Source: Actinomycetospora endophytica (GTDB lineage: Bacteria; Actinomycetota; Actinomycetes; Mycobacteriales; Pseudonocardiaceae). Taken from it: a DNA stretch of 64,000 nucleotides. Position numbers and translations under genes: made by a program. The notes beneath the pieces were generated by a model that made no database searches, was not told where the DNA came from, and saw only the letters and a list, made by a program, of their open reading frames with translations. Positions 1 through 8,806 of this stretch are shown here, in pieces; position 1 is the first letter of the stretch, and each line of letters begins with the position of its first letter. The DNA is taken from NCBI RefSeq assembly GCF_021026375.1, contig NZ_JAJNDB010000006.1:465867-529866 (forward strand). The letters run 5' to 3'.

Positions 1-1118
1 CGCATGCCCGGCCACGGGTAGCCGTCGCGCTCGACGATCTTCTCCTCGGGGTCGCCGGGGATGCCGAGGGTGACCAGGGCGTCCTCGCTCTGGCCCCATC
101 CGCCGAGCACCACGAGGTCCGGCAGCTTCGTGCGGGCGTCCCGCACGATCGAGCGTGGGATCGGGGCGCCCATGCAGCAGAACCGGACCAGCGAGGACAT
201 GTCGTGCCCGGCCAGGTTCGGTGCCGCGAGGGTGTCGTGGAGGAACGGGGTGGCGGCCGAGGTGTAGGTGATGCGGTGGGCCGCGACGAGCTCCACGAAC
301 TCCTCGGGCCGCCAGACGTCCTGGTAGACCGCCGTCGCGCCGCCGACCTGCACCGGGAGCCGGACCCCGTAGAGGAAGCCGGTGAGGTGCGCGAACGTCG
401 AGGCCATGTGGATGACGTCCCCGGCGTCGACCCCGAGCCGGGCGGACAGCGGCGCGTTGGCCGCGACGAGGGTGTTGTGGGTGTGCATGACCCCCTTCGG
501 CTCACCCGTGGTCCCCGACGTGAAGATCAGCAGGGTGACGTCGTCCGGGTCCGGGCGCAGCGCCGCGAGCTCGGCGGCGGGGCGGCGGCTCTCCCAGTCG
601 GTGGCCATGAAGTCGTCCCACCCGGTCTGGGTCCCGTCGGAGGGACCGTCGACGACGAGCAGGTGCTCGAGCGCCGGCCACTCACCGCGCAGCCGGCCGA
701 CCATCGCCGGGTAGTCGTGGCCCCGGAAGGACTGCGGGACGATCAGGACCTTCGACGCGGCCATGCCGACCATGAAGCCGACCTCGCGGTCGCGGTAGAT
801 GGGGATGAGCGGGTTGTTGACCGCGCCGATCCGGGTGACCGCGTAGTGCACGACGAGGAACTCGATCCAGTTCGGCAGCTGGAACGACACGACGTCGCCC
901 GGTCCGACCCCGAGCTCGAGGAGCCCGGCGGCCGCCCGGTCGGAGCGGGCCTTGAGCTCGCCGTAGCTGATCCGGCCGCGCGCGTCGATCGCGGCGGTCC
1001 GGTCGGGGTGGGCGGCGGCGACCTCGTCGAGGAAGTCGGTGATGACCTGCCCGGTCCAGTGGCCCTCGGCGGTGAACCGCTCGATCTGTTCCGGGGTGAG
1101 GGTGGTCTCGAAGCTCAT
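1..1118 (-). CDS. AMP-dependent acyl-CoA ligase, cyclohexanecarboxylate-CoA ligase-like (3' part outside window)
   Basis: The gene runs off the left edge; the first 372 codons are present from an ATG at 1116-1118. It reads as an ANL-superfamily adenylating enzyme, which activates a carboxylic acid with ATP to the acyl-AMP and then the CoA thioester. The phosphate-binding signature LIFTSGTTGEPKG lies near residues 193-206, and a later GGWGQSED matches the conserved G-W-G-x-[ST]-E core. It is the last visible gene of an operon with BadH-, AliB- and BadI-like genes, so the likely substrate is cyclohexanecarboxylate or a related alicyclic acid (AliA role). That specificity is inferred from context; a 2,3-dihydroxybenzoate-AMP-ligase-like relative would look similar. 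The C-terminal lid domain is missing from the window. Confidence 0.88.
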   Translation of the reverse strand, partial: MSFETTLTPEQIERFTAEGHWTGQVITDFLDEVAAAHPDRTAAIDARGRISYGELKARSDRAAAGLLELGVGPGDVVSFQLPNWIEFLVVHYAVTRIGAVNNPLIPIYRDREVGFMVGMAASKVLIVPQSFRGHDYPAMVGRLRGEWPALEHLLVVDGPSDGTQTGWDDFMATDWESRRPAAELAALRPDPDDVTLLIFTSGTTGEPKGVMHTHNTLVAANAPLSARLGVDAGDVIHMASTFAHLTGFLYGVRLPVQVGGATAVYQDVWRPEEFVELVAAHRITYTSAATPFLHDTLAAPNLAGHDMSSLVRFCCMGAPIPRSIVRDARTKLPDLVVLGGWGQSEDALVTLGIPGDPEEKIVERDGYPWPGM

Positions 1119-1162
1119 GGCGACGTCCTTGTCCGCCGACCGGTCCGCATCGCGGTACCGGG

Positions 1163-1909
1163 TCAGCTCATGGTGAGGCCGCCGCTGACGCTGACGGTCT
1201 GGCCGGTGATGTAGGCGGCCTCGTCCGAGGCGAGGAAGGCGACGGCGTTGGCCAGGTCCGACGGGTCGGCCAGCCGGCGGAACGGGATCGCCCTCGTCAG
1301 CGACTCCCGCAGCTTCGGGTCGTCCCCGCCCATCGAGGCGAACAGGGCGGTGTCGGTCGGCCCCGGGCACACGCAGTTGGCGTTGACGTGCTTGCGGGCC
1401 ATCTCGCGCGCGATGGTCTTGGTGAAGGCGATGACCCCGCCCTTGGCCGCGGAGTAGACGGCCTCGCCGGAGGAGCCCACCCGGCCCGCGTCGGACCCGA
1501 GGTTGACCACGGACCCGGCACCGCGCTCGGCCATCAGCGGCAGCACGGCCCGGCAGGTGTTCAGGACGCCGTACAGGTTGATCGCGATGACCTTGTCCCA
1601 GTCGGCGGGGTCGGAGTCGACGAACGGGCCGGCCACGTCCCAGCCGGCGTTGTTGACCAGGACGTCGATGCGCCCGTGGTCCCGGTGCACCTGGGCCACC
1701 ATCGCGTCGACCGACTCGCGGGAGGTCACGTCGGCGTGCAGGCCCACCGCTCCCCCACCGAGCGCGTCGGCGGTCTCCTTCGCGGTCGCCTCGTTGACGT
1801 CCGTGACGACGACGGTGGCGCCCTCGGCGGCGAGCTTCTCGGCGATGCCCCGGCCGATGCCCTGGCCGGCGCCGGTCACGATCGCGATCTTCTCGGCGAG
1901 CTTTCCCAT
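1163..1909 (-). CDS. badH: SDR-family dehydrogenase, probable 2-hydroxycyclohexanecarboxyl-CoA dehydrogenase
   Basis: A 248-residue classical short-chain dehydrogenase. The NAD-binding motif TGAGQGIG is near residue 12, NNAG near residue 87, the catalytic YSAAK near residue 153, and CVCPGPTDT follows the active site. By family, BadH oxidises 2-hydroxycyclohexanecarboxyl-CoA to the 2-keto compound, which BadI then cleaves. The identity rests partly on the flanking AliB- and BadI-like genes, since SDRs are hard to assign by sequence alone. The ATG at 1907-1909 puts the nucleotide-binding strand at the usual distance from the N-terminus. It lies 47 bases after the AliB-like gene and 44 before the ligase, so co-transcription is likely. 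Confidence 0.85.
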   Translation of the reverse strand: MGKLAEKIAIVTGAGQGIGRGIAEKLAAEGATVVVTDVNEATAKETADALGGGAVGLHADVTSRESVDAMVAQVHRDHGRIDVLVNNAGWDVAGPFVDSDPADWDKVIAINLYGVLNTCRAVLPLMAERGAGSVVNLGSDAGRVGSSGEAVYSAAKGGVIAFTKTIAREMARKHVNANCVCPGPTDTALFASMGGDDPKLRESLTRAIPFRRLADPSDLANAVAFLASDEAAYITGQTVSVSGGLTMS

Positions 1910-1956
1910 GGGGTGTCCTCTCTCGTGGTCTCGTGGATGGCGTGCGGCGGCCGGAC

Positions 1957-3105
1957 TCAGGGCGCGAGCTCGCGGCCGAGGCGTCGGCGGGCGATCACCA
2001 GCTTCATGATCTGGGCGGTGCCGTCGCCGATCTGCAGCCCGAGCACGTCGCGCATCCGCTGCTCGATCGGCAGCTCGGTGCGGTAGCCGTACTGGCCGTG
2101 CAGCAGCAGGCACTGGTTGATGACGTCGTGGGCGGTCTTCGGCGCCCACCATTTGGCCATCGCGGCCTGGGAGGTGTGCGGGAGCCCGGCGTCCTTGAGC
2201 CACAGCGTCTCCCGGCAGAGCAGCCGCGCCGCGGTCAGCAGGGTGTCGGCCTCGGCGAGCGGGAAGGACACGCCCTGGTTCACCGACAGCGGCCGGTCGA
2301 AGGCGTGGCGCTCGCCCACGTACGCCCAGGTCTCGTCGACGGTCTGCTGGGCGGCCCCGAGGCACTGCAGCCCGATCAGGGCGCGACTGAAGTCGAAGCC
2401 GTGCATGACCTGGGTGAACCCGCGGCCCTCCTCGCCCAGGAGGTACTCGGCGGGCACCCGGACGCCCTCGAAGTGCGCGGCGCCGCGACCGACGGCCCGG
2501 GTCCCCATGTCCGCGTACGGCTCGCGGGTGACGCCGGGCAGGTCCAGCGGGGCCAGCAGTGCGCTGATGTCCCTGCCCCGGCCCGGGTCGTCCCCGGTCC
2601 GCGCGAACACGACGACGGCCTCGGCGTCGTTCGCGAACGACAGCGACTTGACCCCGTCGAGCACGTAGGAGTCCCCGTCGCGGACCGCGGTGAGCCGCGG
2701 CATGCCCGCGTCGGAACCGGCGTGGGGCTCGGTCAGGCCGATGCCCACGATCCCGTCGCCGGAGCAGATCCTCGGGACCCACTCCTGCGCGACGTCGGGC
2801 CGGGCGTTGCCGGCGAGGAGCTGCCCGACCAGGGAGCCCACGACCTGCAGGTAGGCGACGTTGATGTCGCCCCGCCCGATCTCCTCGGTGATCAGGCCGG
2901 CGGTCAGCCGGTCGAGACCACGGCCGCCGAGCTCGACCGGCAGCTCCGGGGCGATCAGACCCCGCCGACCGATCTCCCGCCGCAGCCCGGGCTCGATCCG
3001 GCCGGCGTGCTCGCGCGCCCGGTAGCCGGGCAGGAGCTGCTCGGTCGCGACGGCGCGGGCGAGATCGCGGTACTCGCGCTGGGTGTCGGTCAGGTCGAAG
3101 TGCAT
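1957..3105 (-). CDS. aliB: acyl-CoA dehydrogenase, cyclohexanecarboxyl-CoA dehydrogenase-like
   Basis: A 382-residue acyl-CoA dehydrogenase of normal length. It has the flavin/substrate motif GIGLTEPHAGSD near residues 119-130, and the C-terminal helical domain ends in a GDGTAQIMK segment. That segment aligns with the YEGT region where most acyl-CoA dehydrogenases carry the catalytic Glu; here an Asp occupies the spot, as reported for cyclohexanecarboxyl-CoA-type dehydrogenases. The expected reaction is FAD-dependent dehydrogenation of cyclohexanecarboxyl-CoA to cyclohex-1-enecarboxyl-CoA, with electrons passing to ETF. It sits between the BadI- and BadH-like genes in one operon. The family is certain; the precise substrate is inferred from context. 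Confidence 0.88.
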   Translation of the reverse strand: MHFDLTDTQREYRDLARAVATEQLLPGYRAREHAGRIEPGLRREIGRRGLIAPELPVELGGRGLDRLTAGLITEEIGRGDINVAYLQVVGSLVGQLLAGNARPDVAQEWVPRICSGDGIVGIGLTEPHAGSDAGMPRLTAVRDGDSYVLDGVKSLSFANDAEAVVVFARTGDDPGRGRDISALLAPLDLPGVTREPYADMGTRAVGRGAAHFEGVRVPAEYLLGEEGRGFTQVMHGFDFSRALIGLQCLGAAQQTVDETWAYVGERHAFDRPLSVNQGVSFPLAEADTLLTAARLLCRETLWLKDAGLPHTSQAAMAKWWAPKTAHDVINQCLLLHGQYGYRTELPIEQRMRDVLGLQIGDGTAQIMKLVIARRRLGRELAP

Positions 3106-3138
3106 CGCGGGCCTCCCAGCCGTCAGCAGGTCAGCGGG

Positions 3139-3936
3139 TCAGTGGCCGACGACGTGGGACGCGAAGTCCGGCGTGCGCTTCTCGGCGAACGCCGTGGCGC
3201 CCTCGAGCCCCTCGGGTGAGGCGGTGAACAGGTCGAGAGCGGACATCGCCAGGTTGCTCAGGCCGGCCTGGTGGTCGGTGTCGGCGTTGAACGACTGCTT
3301 GAGGAAGCGGATCGCGGTCGGGCTCTTCTGCCCGATCTCCGCGGCCCACGCCTTGGCCTCGGTGAGCAGCTCGGCGGCGGGCACGACCGCGTTGACCAGG
3401 CCCCAGCGTTCGGCGGTCCCGGCGTCGTAGAGCCGGCAGAGGTACCACATCTCGCGGGCCCGCTTCTCGCCGACGACGCGGGCGAGGAAGGCCGAGCCGA
3501 ACCCGGCGTCGAACGACCCGACCTTGGGGCCGGCCTGGCCGAAGCGGGCGTTCTCGGACGCGATCGACAGGTCGCAGAGCACGTGCAGGACGTGGCCGCC
3601 GCCGACCGCCACGCCGTTGACCGCGGCGATCACGGGCTTGGGGATGTCGCGGATGAGCTTGTGCAGGTTGCCGATCTCGAACATGCCGCTCTCGGTCGGC
3701 CCGTAGTCGCCGGTCTCGGCGCGCTGCTTGACGTCCCCGCCGGTGCAGAACGCCTTCTCGCCCGCACCGGTGAGCACCACGGCCTGCACCGAACGGTCGG
3801 CCCAGGCGGTGCGGAAGGCGCGGATCAGCTCCTCGACGGTCCGTCCCCGGAAGGCGTTGTAGCGCTCCGGGCGCTCGATGGTGATGACCGCGGTGCTGCC
3901 CTCGACCTCGTAGGACACGTCCTCGTAGTCGCTCAT
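3139..3936 (-). CDS. badI: 2-ketocyclohexanecarboxyl-CoA hydrolase (crotonase superfamily)
   Basis: A 265-residue crotonase-fold protein that resembles Rhodopseudomonas palustris BadI along its length: ERPERYNAFRG at the N-terminus, KAFCTGGD near residue 70, the oxyanion-hole loop with AVGGG, GPKVGSFDAGFGSAFLARVV mid-protein, and KQSFNADTDHQAG toward the C-terminus. BadI opens the ring of 2-ketocyclohexanecarboxyl-CoA with water to give pimeloyl-CoA, which then enters beta-oxidation. The S-x-D-x-G-[FY]-G signature sets BadI and MenB-type hydrolases apart from ordinary enoyl-CoA hydratases. It is the first gene of the operon, starting at ATG 3936 behind a purine-rich site. The divergent TetR gene begins 144 bases away. 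Confidence 0.9.
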   Translation of the reverse strand: MSDYEDVSYEVEGSTAVITIERPERYNAFRGRTVEELIRAFRTAWADRSVQAVVLTGAGEKAFCTGGDVKQRAETGDYGPTESGMFEIGNLHKLIRDIPKPVIAAVNGVAVGGGHVLHVLCDLSIASENARFGQAGPKVGSFDAGFGSAFLARVVGEKRAREMWYLCRLYDAGTAERWGLVNAVVPAAELLTEAKAWAAEIGQKSPTAIRFLKQSFNADTDHQAGLSNLAMSALDLFTASPEGLEGATAFAEKRTPDFASHVVGH

Positions 3937-3987
3937 GGTGGAAAGAACCTCCAGCTCGGATCGCTGTCGTTGACGACGGTGACAAAC

Positions 3988-4014
3988 TTTGACTCTCAGG
4001 TCAAGTTATGACCT
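3988..4014. promoter_or_regulatory. probable TetR operator between badI-like operon and tetR
   Basis: A perfect inverted repeat AGGTCA (3998-4003), 5-base spacer, TGACCT (4009-4014) is interleaved with a second one, TTGAC (3989-3993) / GTCAA (4000-4004). It is the only strong dyad in the 144-base divergent region. A minus-strand -10-like TAACTT (complement of 4003-4008) falls inside the spacer, so binding there would block transcription of the degradation operon. That the neighbouring TetR protein binds it is inference. Confidence 0.65.
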
Positions 4015-4080
4015 TGAAGTAGTTTCTCGTACCCTGGGTCAGAGACAGGTGCCCTAGCCTGGGCGGCGAGGAGGTGCGGC

Positions 4081-4746
4081 GTGGCGACGACACGAGTGGA
4101 CGAGGCGGCGGACGAGGCCCCGGTGAGCCGGGTGCAGCGCAAGCGGGACCGCCGCATCCAGGAGATCCTCACGACCGCGGCCGAGCTGTTCGGCGAGCGC
4201 GGCTACGACGCCGTCAGCCTCGAGGACGTGGCCGAGCGGCTCGACGTCACCAAGGGATCGCTCTACTACTACTTCCCGAGCAAGGACCAGCTGGGGATCT
4301 CGGCCGTCGAGACGCTCGGGAACCGGTGGACGGCGCGTCTGGAGGAGCTGCTGGCCGGCCTGGACGGCCCGGTGCACGACCGGCTGCGGGGCCTGATCGG
4401 CGAGCACATCAGCATCGCCGTCCGCGACTACCCCGCGGGGCTGCGGATGTTCCTGGTCCCGCAGGACTGGCCGGAGCAGCAGCGCGCGGTGATCAAGGAG
4501 CTACGCCAGCGCCACGACCGGCTCTTCCGCGAGCTCATCGACGAGGGCGTCGCCGCCGGCGACTTCACGGTGACCGGGGTCGACGCCGCGCTGCGGTGCA
4601 TGCACGCGTCGATGAGCCAGTCGGCCGTGTGGTTCGCGGGCCTCGAGGGTCAGCGCCTGGAGCGGGCGATCGCCGAGCTCACCGACACCCTGATGATGCT
4701 GGTCGGCGTGATGCCCGGCGCCGGAACGGCGCCGGACCAAGCCTGA
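4081..4746 (+). CDS. TetR/AcrR-family transcriptional regulator
   Basis: A 221-residue TetR-type repressor. The helix-turn-helix is at residues 24-70, with LFGERGYDAVSLEDVAERL and the recognition helix followed by KGSLYYYFPSKDQL. The C-terminal domain is the variable ligand-binding part. It starts at GTG 4081 after a strong GAGGAGG ribosome site. It is divergent from the cyclohexanecarboxylate-type operon, so it probably represses that operon and responds to a pathway CoA thioester. This context-based role is inference. Its stop lies 4 bases from the stop of dxs with no room for a separate terminator. Confidence 0.9.
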   Translation: MATTRVDEAADEAPVSRVQRKRDRRIQEILTTAAELFGERGYDAVSLEDVAERLDVTKGSLYYYFPSKDQLGISAVETLGNRWTARLEELLAGLDGPVHDRLRGLIGEHISIAVRDYPAGLRMFLVPQDWPEQQRAVIKELRQRHDRLFRELIDEGVAAGDFTVTGVDAALRCMHASMSQSAVWFAGLEGQRLERAIAELTDTLMMLVGVMPGAGTAPDQA

Positions 4747-4750
4747 GCCG

Positions 4751-6775
4751 TCAGCGGCCCCCGTCGCCCGCGACCCGCGGCAGCGACGGGATGGCCGCGA
4801 CCGACTCGCCGGACCGGCCGGAGACCCACTCGGTGATCCGGCGGGCCACGTCCTGGTCGGTGAGACCCGCCGCGGTGAGGATCGCGCCGCGGCTGTCGTG
4901 GTTCAGGAACCGCTGGTCGAGCGCGATGCGCCGCACCGGGACGTCGATGCCGGCCTCGACGAGGTGGTCGGCCAGCGCGGCCCCGAACCCGCCGTGGCGC
5001 CCGCCGTCCTCGACGGTGACGACCAGCCGGTGCGCGGCCGCGAGCTCGTCGAGGACCTCCGGCACCGGCTGCAGCCAGCGCGGGTCGACCACCGTGACCC
5101 CGATGCCCTGCGCGGTGAGCCGGTCGGCGGCCTCGACGCCGAGCTGGCCGAACGCACCGACGGCGACGAGCAGCACGTCGGGGATGTCCGGCGTCTCGGG
5201 CTCGTCGAGGCGCTCGACGGCGGTGGGTCGCGGGGCGGCGCGGGAGAGCCGGCCCGGCTCGGCGAGCACGTCCACCGCGCCCGGACCGCCGGTCGCGCTC
5301 ACCCGGCCCGGCCCCAGCCGGCGCAGCGCGGGCACCTCACCGGGCACGGCGCCCTTGGACCAGCGCAGGGCGGTCGGCCCGTCGGAGATCCCGACCGCCT
5401 CCCGCAGCTCCTCGCGCAGGGTGACCGCGTCGCGCGGGGCCGCGACCCGCAGGCCGGGGACGATGCCCATGACCGAGAGGTCCCACATGCCGTTGTGGCT
5501 GGCGCCGTCGGATCCCGTCACACCGGCGCGGTCCAGCACCACCGTGACCGGCTCGCGGTGCAGCGCGACGTCCATCAGCAGCTGGTCGAACGCGCGGTTG
5601 AGGAACGTGGAGTAGACCGCGACCACCGGGTGCATGCCGCCGTGCGCGAGGCCGGCCGCCGAGGTCATGGCGTGTGCCTCGGCGATCCCGACGTCGAACA
5701 GCCGCTCCGGGTAGGCCTCGCCGAACGCCGACAGGCCGGTCGGGCCCGGCATCGCGGCGGTGATCGCGACGACGTCCGGGCGCTCACCGCCGATCTCGAG
5801 CATCGACTCGGTGAACACCGCCGTCCACTCGCGCGGCTTCGGCCCGACCGGCAGCCCGGTGTCCGGGTCCAGCACGCCGACCGAGTGCATCTGCTCGGCC
5901 TGGTCCTGCTCGGCCGAGGGGAAGCCGCGTCCCTTGTAGGTGACGGCGTGCACGATCACCGGCGCGCCGAAGTCCCGGGCGGCCGTCAGCGCGGTCTCCA
6001 GCGCCTCGACGTCGTGCCCGTCGACCGGCCCGACGTACTTGATGCCGAGGTCGGAGAACAGCGCCTGCGGGGTGAACGCGTCCTTCACCCCGGCCTTCGC
6101 GGCGTGCATCGCCGAGTACAGCGTCCCGCCGACGACCGGCAGCTTCTGCAGCGCGCGCTTGCCCTGCTCGAGGACCTCCTCGTAGCGCGGCGCGAGCCGC
6201 AGCGACGACAGCCGCTCGGAGAGCCCGCCGGTGGTCGGGGCGTAGGAGCGGCCGTTGTCGTTGACGACGATGACCACGGGCCGGTCGGAGCCGGCGATGT
6301 TGTTCAGGGCCTCCCAGCACATGCCGCCGGTGAGGGCGCCGTCGCCGACGACCGCGACCACCGAGCGGTCCCGCCCGAGCAGCGCGTCGGCCTTGGCCAG
6401 CCCGTCGGCCCAGGACAGCGCGGTGGAGGCGTGCGAGTTCTCGACGTGGTCGTGCTCGCTCTCGGTGCGGCTCGGGTAGCCGGAGAGCCCGCCGCCCTGG
6501 CGCAGGCCGTCGAACGCGCCGGAGCGCCCCGTGACGATCTTGTGGACGTAGCTCTGGTGGCCGGTGTCGAACACCAGCGCGTCGCGCGGGGAGTCGAAGA
6601 CCCGGTGCAGCGCGAGCGTCAGCTCGACGACGCCGAGGTTGGGCCCGAGGTGTCCCCCGGTGCGGCACACCTTGTCCACCAGGAAACCGCGGATCTCCGC
6701 GGCCAGGGAGTCGACCTCACCGGCGGCGAGCGCCCGCAGGTCGGCCGGGGTGTGGACGCGCTGCAGCAGGCTCAC
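4751..6775 (-). CDS. dxs: 1-deoxy-D-xylulose-5-phosphate synthase
   Basis: First enzyme of the MEP isoprenoid pathway: it condenses pyruvate and glyceraldehyde-3-phosphate using thiamine diphosphate. Visible hallmarks are [18 protein letters not shown] near residue 40, the ThDP/Mg site [16 protein letters not shown] near residue 145, [18 protein letters not shown] in the central domain, and a C-terminal transketolase domain ending in [14 protein letters not shown]. It reads almost collinearly with mycobacterial Dxs1, apart from about 40 extra residues before the C-terminal domain. GTG 6775 is chosen because it aligns with the mycobacterial start; an in-frame ATG at 6790 would add five residues. 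Loss of this gene should be lethal unless a second copy exists. Confidence 0.95.
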   Translation of the reverse strand: MSLLQRVHTPADLRALAAGEVDSLAAEIRGFLVDKVCRTGGHLGPNLGVVELTLALHRVFDSPRDALVFDTGHQSYVHKIVTGRSGAFDGLRQGGGLSGYPSRTESEHDHVENSHASTALSWADGLAKADALLGRDRSVVAVVGDGALTGGMCWEALNNIAGSDRPVVIVVNDNGRSYAPTTGGLSERLSSLRLAPRYEEVLEQGKRALQKLPVVGGTLYSAMHAAKAGVKDAFTPQALFSDLGIKYVGPVDGHDVEALETALTAARDFGAPVIVHAVTYKGRGFPSAEQDQAEQMHSVGVLDPDTGLPVGPKPREWTAVFTESMLEIGGERPDVVAITAAMPGPTGLSAFGEAYPERLFDVGIAEAHAMTSAAGLAHGGMHPVVAVYSTFLNRAFDQLLMDVALHREPVTVVLDRAGVTGSDGASHNGMWDLSVMGIVPGLRVAAPRDAVTLREELREAVGISDGPTALRWSKGAVPGEVPALRRLGPGRVSATGGPGAVDVLAEPGRLSRAAPRPTAVERLDEPETPDIPDVLLVAVGAFGQLGVEAADRLTAQGIGVTVVDPRWLQPVPEVLDELAAAHRLVVTVEDGGRHGGFGAALADHLVEAGIDVPVRRIALDQRFLNHDSRGAILTAAGLTDQDVARRITEWVSGRSGESVAAIPSLPRVAGDGGR

Positions 6776-6908
6776 TGCTCCTCGCCTCATCTCTCACGGG
6801 TCCCGGATCGGCCCGGCGCGCGGGCCGCGGCCAGTCTACGGAGTACCCGGGGACCTGCAGGCCCGTTGCGCCCGCCGGTGACGAGTCAGACGATGACGAG
6901 GCGGGCGA

Positions 6909-7493
6909 CTACACGGTCCGGGGACGGCGGGCCACGTAGACGACGGCGGGCGGGGCGTTCAGCCACACCGTGCGGCTGACCACCACCTCCTCGAAGTTGG
7001 CCTCCAGGTTGCGCTGCACCTGCTTGGCCGTCGGGAAGAAGCGGATCCAGGCGTGGGCGAGCTGGGTCACCGCGCCGCCGGGAGCCGCCAGCCGGGCGAG
7101 CAGCGGGAAGATCGAGCGCTCCTTCGGGGCGGTGGCGAGCCAGGGCAGCCCGGACACCGACAGGTCCGCGCGGACGCCCTCGGCCAACAGCTTCTCCACG
7201 GCCGCGTCGGCGTCGTCGCAGATCACCTCGACCTCCGGGTGACGCTCGCGCAGCACCGCGGCCATCCCCTCGTCGAACTCGATCGCGATGTGGCGGCCGC
7301 GGCCCTGCAGCCGGTTCTGGACCTCGTCGGTCACCGAGCCGGTGCCCGCCCCGAGGTCGACGACGACCGGGTCGCCGGTCTCGGGCAGCGGGGCGATCGC
7401 CTGCCGGCACAGCGGCGGGAAGCTGGGGAAGAGCGCCGCGACGTGCAGCGGGTCGCGCAGGAAGGCACTGCTGAAGTGACGGATCTCGGTCAC
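6909..7493 (-). CDS. class I SAM-dependent methyltransferase, phospholipid N-methyltransferase-like
   Basis: A 194-residue protein with the SAM-binding motif VVVDLGAGTGSV near residues 43-54 and an acidic IAIEFDE at the end of strand 2. The N-terminal FLRDPLHVAALFPSFPPL and the FFPTAKQVQRNLEANF region resemble the small phospholipid N-methyltransferase/rRNA-adenine-dimethylase-like group, so a lipid or small-molecule substrate is plausible but unproven. Its GTG start (7491-7493) overlaps the TGA of the M20 gene in a GTGA junction. It is the last gene of a five-gene overlapping chain. Confidence 0.75.
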   Translation of the reverse strand: MTEIRHFSSAFLRDPLHVAALFPSFPPLCRQAIAPLPETGDPVVVDLGAGTGSVTDEVQNRLQGRGRHIAIEFDEGMAAVLRERHPEVEVICDDADAAVEKLLAEGVRADLSVSGLPWLATAPKERSIFPLLARLAAPGGAVTQLAHAWIRFFPTAKQVQRNLEANFEEVVVSRTVWLNAPPAVVYVARRPRTV

Positions 7494-8806
7494 CGGGACT
7501 CCTGGGGTCGAGGTGGGACGGCGAGGTGGTGGCCGGCGGCGACGACGGCGGCGAGCAGGGCACGGGCGACCTCGCCGACCATCGCGTCGTCGGGCGAGAA
7601 CGCCGGGTGGTGCAGACCGGGCGCCGTGCCGGGCGCGGCGCCCGGATCGGCGGTGCCGACGAAGAGCATGGCGGACGGTAGGCCCGAGGGACCGTCGCCG
7701 TAGTGCGAGAAGTCGTCCGCGCCACAGGACCGGAACAGGGTGTCGAGCGTGAGACCCGTCGCGTTCGGGGCCTGTTCACCCCGGCGTCGCCTGCCGAGGA
7801 ACGCCGCGACGGCGGCCGCCAGCCCGTCGTCGTTCACGACGGCGGGCTCGTTGGGGATCACGTGCATCTCGCCGGTGCAGCCGTGGGCGGCCGCGGTGTG
7901 CTCGACGACGTCGCGGACCGCGGCGAGGATCTCGTCGCGGTCGGCGTCGAGGGCCCGCACGGTGCCGCGGGCGGTGGCCTCGGCCGGGACGACGTTCGGG
8001 GCGGTGCCCGCCGTCATCTGTCCGACGGTGACGACGCCCGCCTCGAGCGGGTTCACCCGCCGGGACACCACCTGCTGGATCGACACGACGATCTGGGCGA
8101 GCGCGAGCACCGGGTCGCGGGTGCGGTGCGGGTAGCCGCCGTGCCCGGCGCGGCCGTGCACCACGATGTCGATCTCGTCGGCCGAGGCGTTCACCGGGCC
8201 CGGGCGGACCGAGACGATCCCCCGGGGCAGCTCGGGCTGGACGTGCACCCCGAGGACCGCGGCGGGGTCGTGCGCGCGGAACGCGGTGGCGGCGGCGACG
8301 TCGGCCGCGCCGCTCGGCGCCTTCTCCTCGCGGGGCTGGAAGACGGCCAGGAGCGGCGCGGGCAGCAGCGCGGGGTCGGTGGCGGCCACGGCGCGGGTCA
8401 GCGCCACCAGCGCGGCCACGTGGACGTCGTGGCCGCAGACGTGGGCCACGGGACCGGTGGCGGTGAAGGGGAGGCCGGTCTGTTCGACGACGGGCAGCGC
8501 GTCCAGCTCGGCGCGGACGGCGACGGCGGGTCCGGAGCCGCCGAGGCGCAGCATCCCGCCGGTGTCGGCGACCGGCTCGAGTCGGGAGCCGGCAGCACCC
8601 CCCGTCGCTCCGCTCGCCCCGAGCGCGTCCGCGACCGCGTCCCGGGAGTCGGCCTCGTCACCGGAGAGCCGCGGCTCGCGGTGCAGGGCGTGCCGGAGCT
8701 CGATCGCCGCGGGGAGCTCGGCCTCCAGCGCGGCGGTCAGGGCCGCGGGGACCGGGGGCGCCGTCGCCACGGCCGGGGGTGTGGCGGGCGCCGTCGGGTC
8801 GGTCAC
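7490..8806 (-). CDS. M20-family metallopeptidase / amidohydrolase
   Basis: A 438-residue M20D-type hydrolase of the hippurate hydrolase / IAA-amino-acid hydrolase kind. The metal-binding VCGHDVHVAALVAL lies near residue 120 and REEKAPSGA near residue 155, with the dimerisation (lid) domain following and a C-terminal DDFSHYGDG. Such enzymes remove an N-acyl or N-amidoyl group from amino-acid conjugates. The start is GTG 8806, which gives a GTGA overlap with the upstream amidohydrolase; a longer in-frame reading upstream lies wholly inside that gene and is a shadow. Near residues 65-75 the protein carries an Ala/Gly-rich insert encoded by a 24-base repeat (8599-8622) that recurs in the TRAM gene. 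Confidence 0.88.
   Translation of the reverse strand: MTDPTAPATPPAVATAPPVPAALTAALEAELPAAIELRHALHREPRLSGDEADSRDAVADALGASGATGGAAGSRLEPVADTGGMLRLGGSGPAVAVRAELDALPVVEQTGLPFTATGPVAHVCGHDVHVAALVALTRAVAATDPALLPAPLLAVFQPREEKAPSGAADVAAATAFRAHDPAAVLGVHVQPELPRGIVSVRPGPVNASADEIDIVVHGRAGHGGYPHRTRDPVLALAQIVVSIQQVVSRRVNPLEAGVVTVGQMTAGTAPNVVPAEATARGTVRALDADRDEILAAVRDVVEHTAAAHGCTGEMHVIPNEPAVVNDDGLAAAVAAFLGRRRRGEQAPNATGLTLDTLFRSCGADDFSHYGDGPSGLPSAMLFVGTADPGAAPGTAPGLHHPAFSPDDAMVGEVARALLAAVVAAGHHLAVPPRPQESR
8599..8622. repeat. 24-base in-frame repeat, copy 1 (inside M20 gene)
   Basis: CCCCCGTCGCTCCGCTCGCC followed by CCGA. It recurs at 10274-10297 with one difference (C to T at base 12). On the coding strand both copies encode a GAS-x-ATG peptide at a variable loop, so they look like tolerated in-frame insertions. 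Confidence 0.7.

Noticed and set aside
204..1214. Plus-strand frame opposite the acyl-CoA ligase
   Set aside because: Arg/Gly/Val-rich shadow with no family motif; the minus strand carries the adenylation signature.
4898..6979. 693-codon plus-strand frame opposite dxs
   Set aside because: Antisense shadow produced by high G+C; dxs on the other strand has all family motifs.
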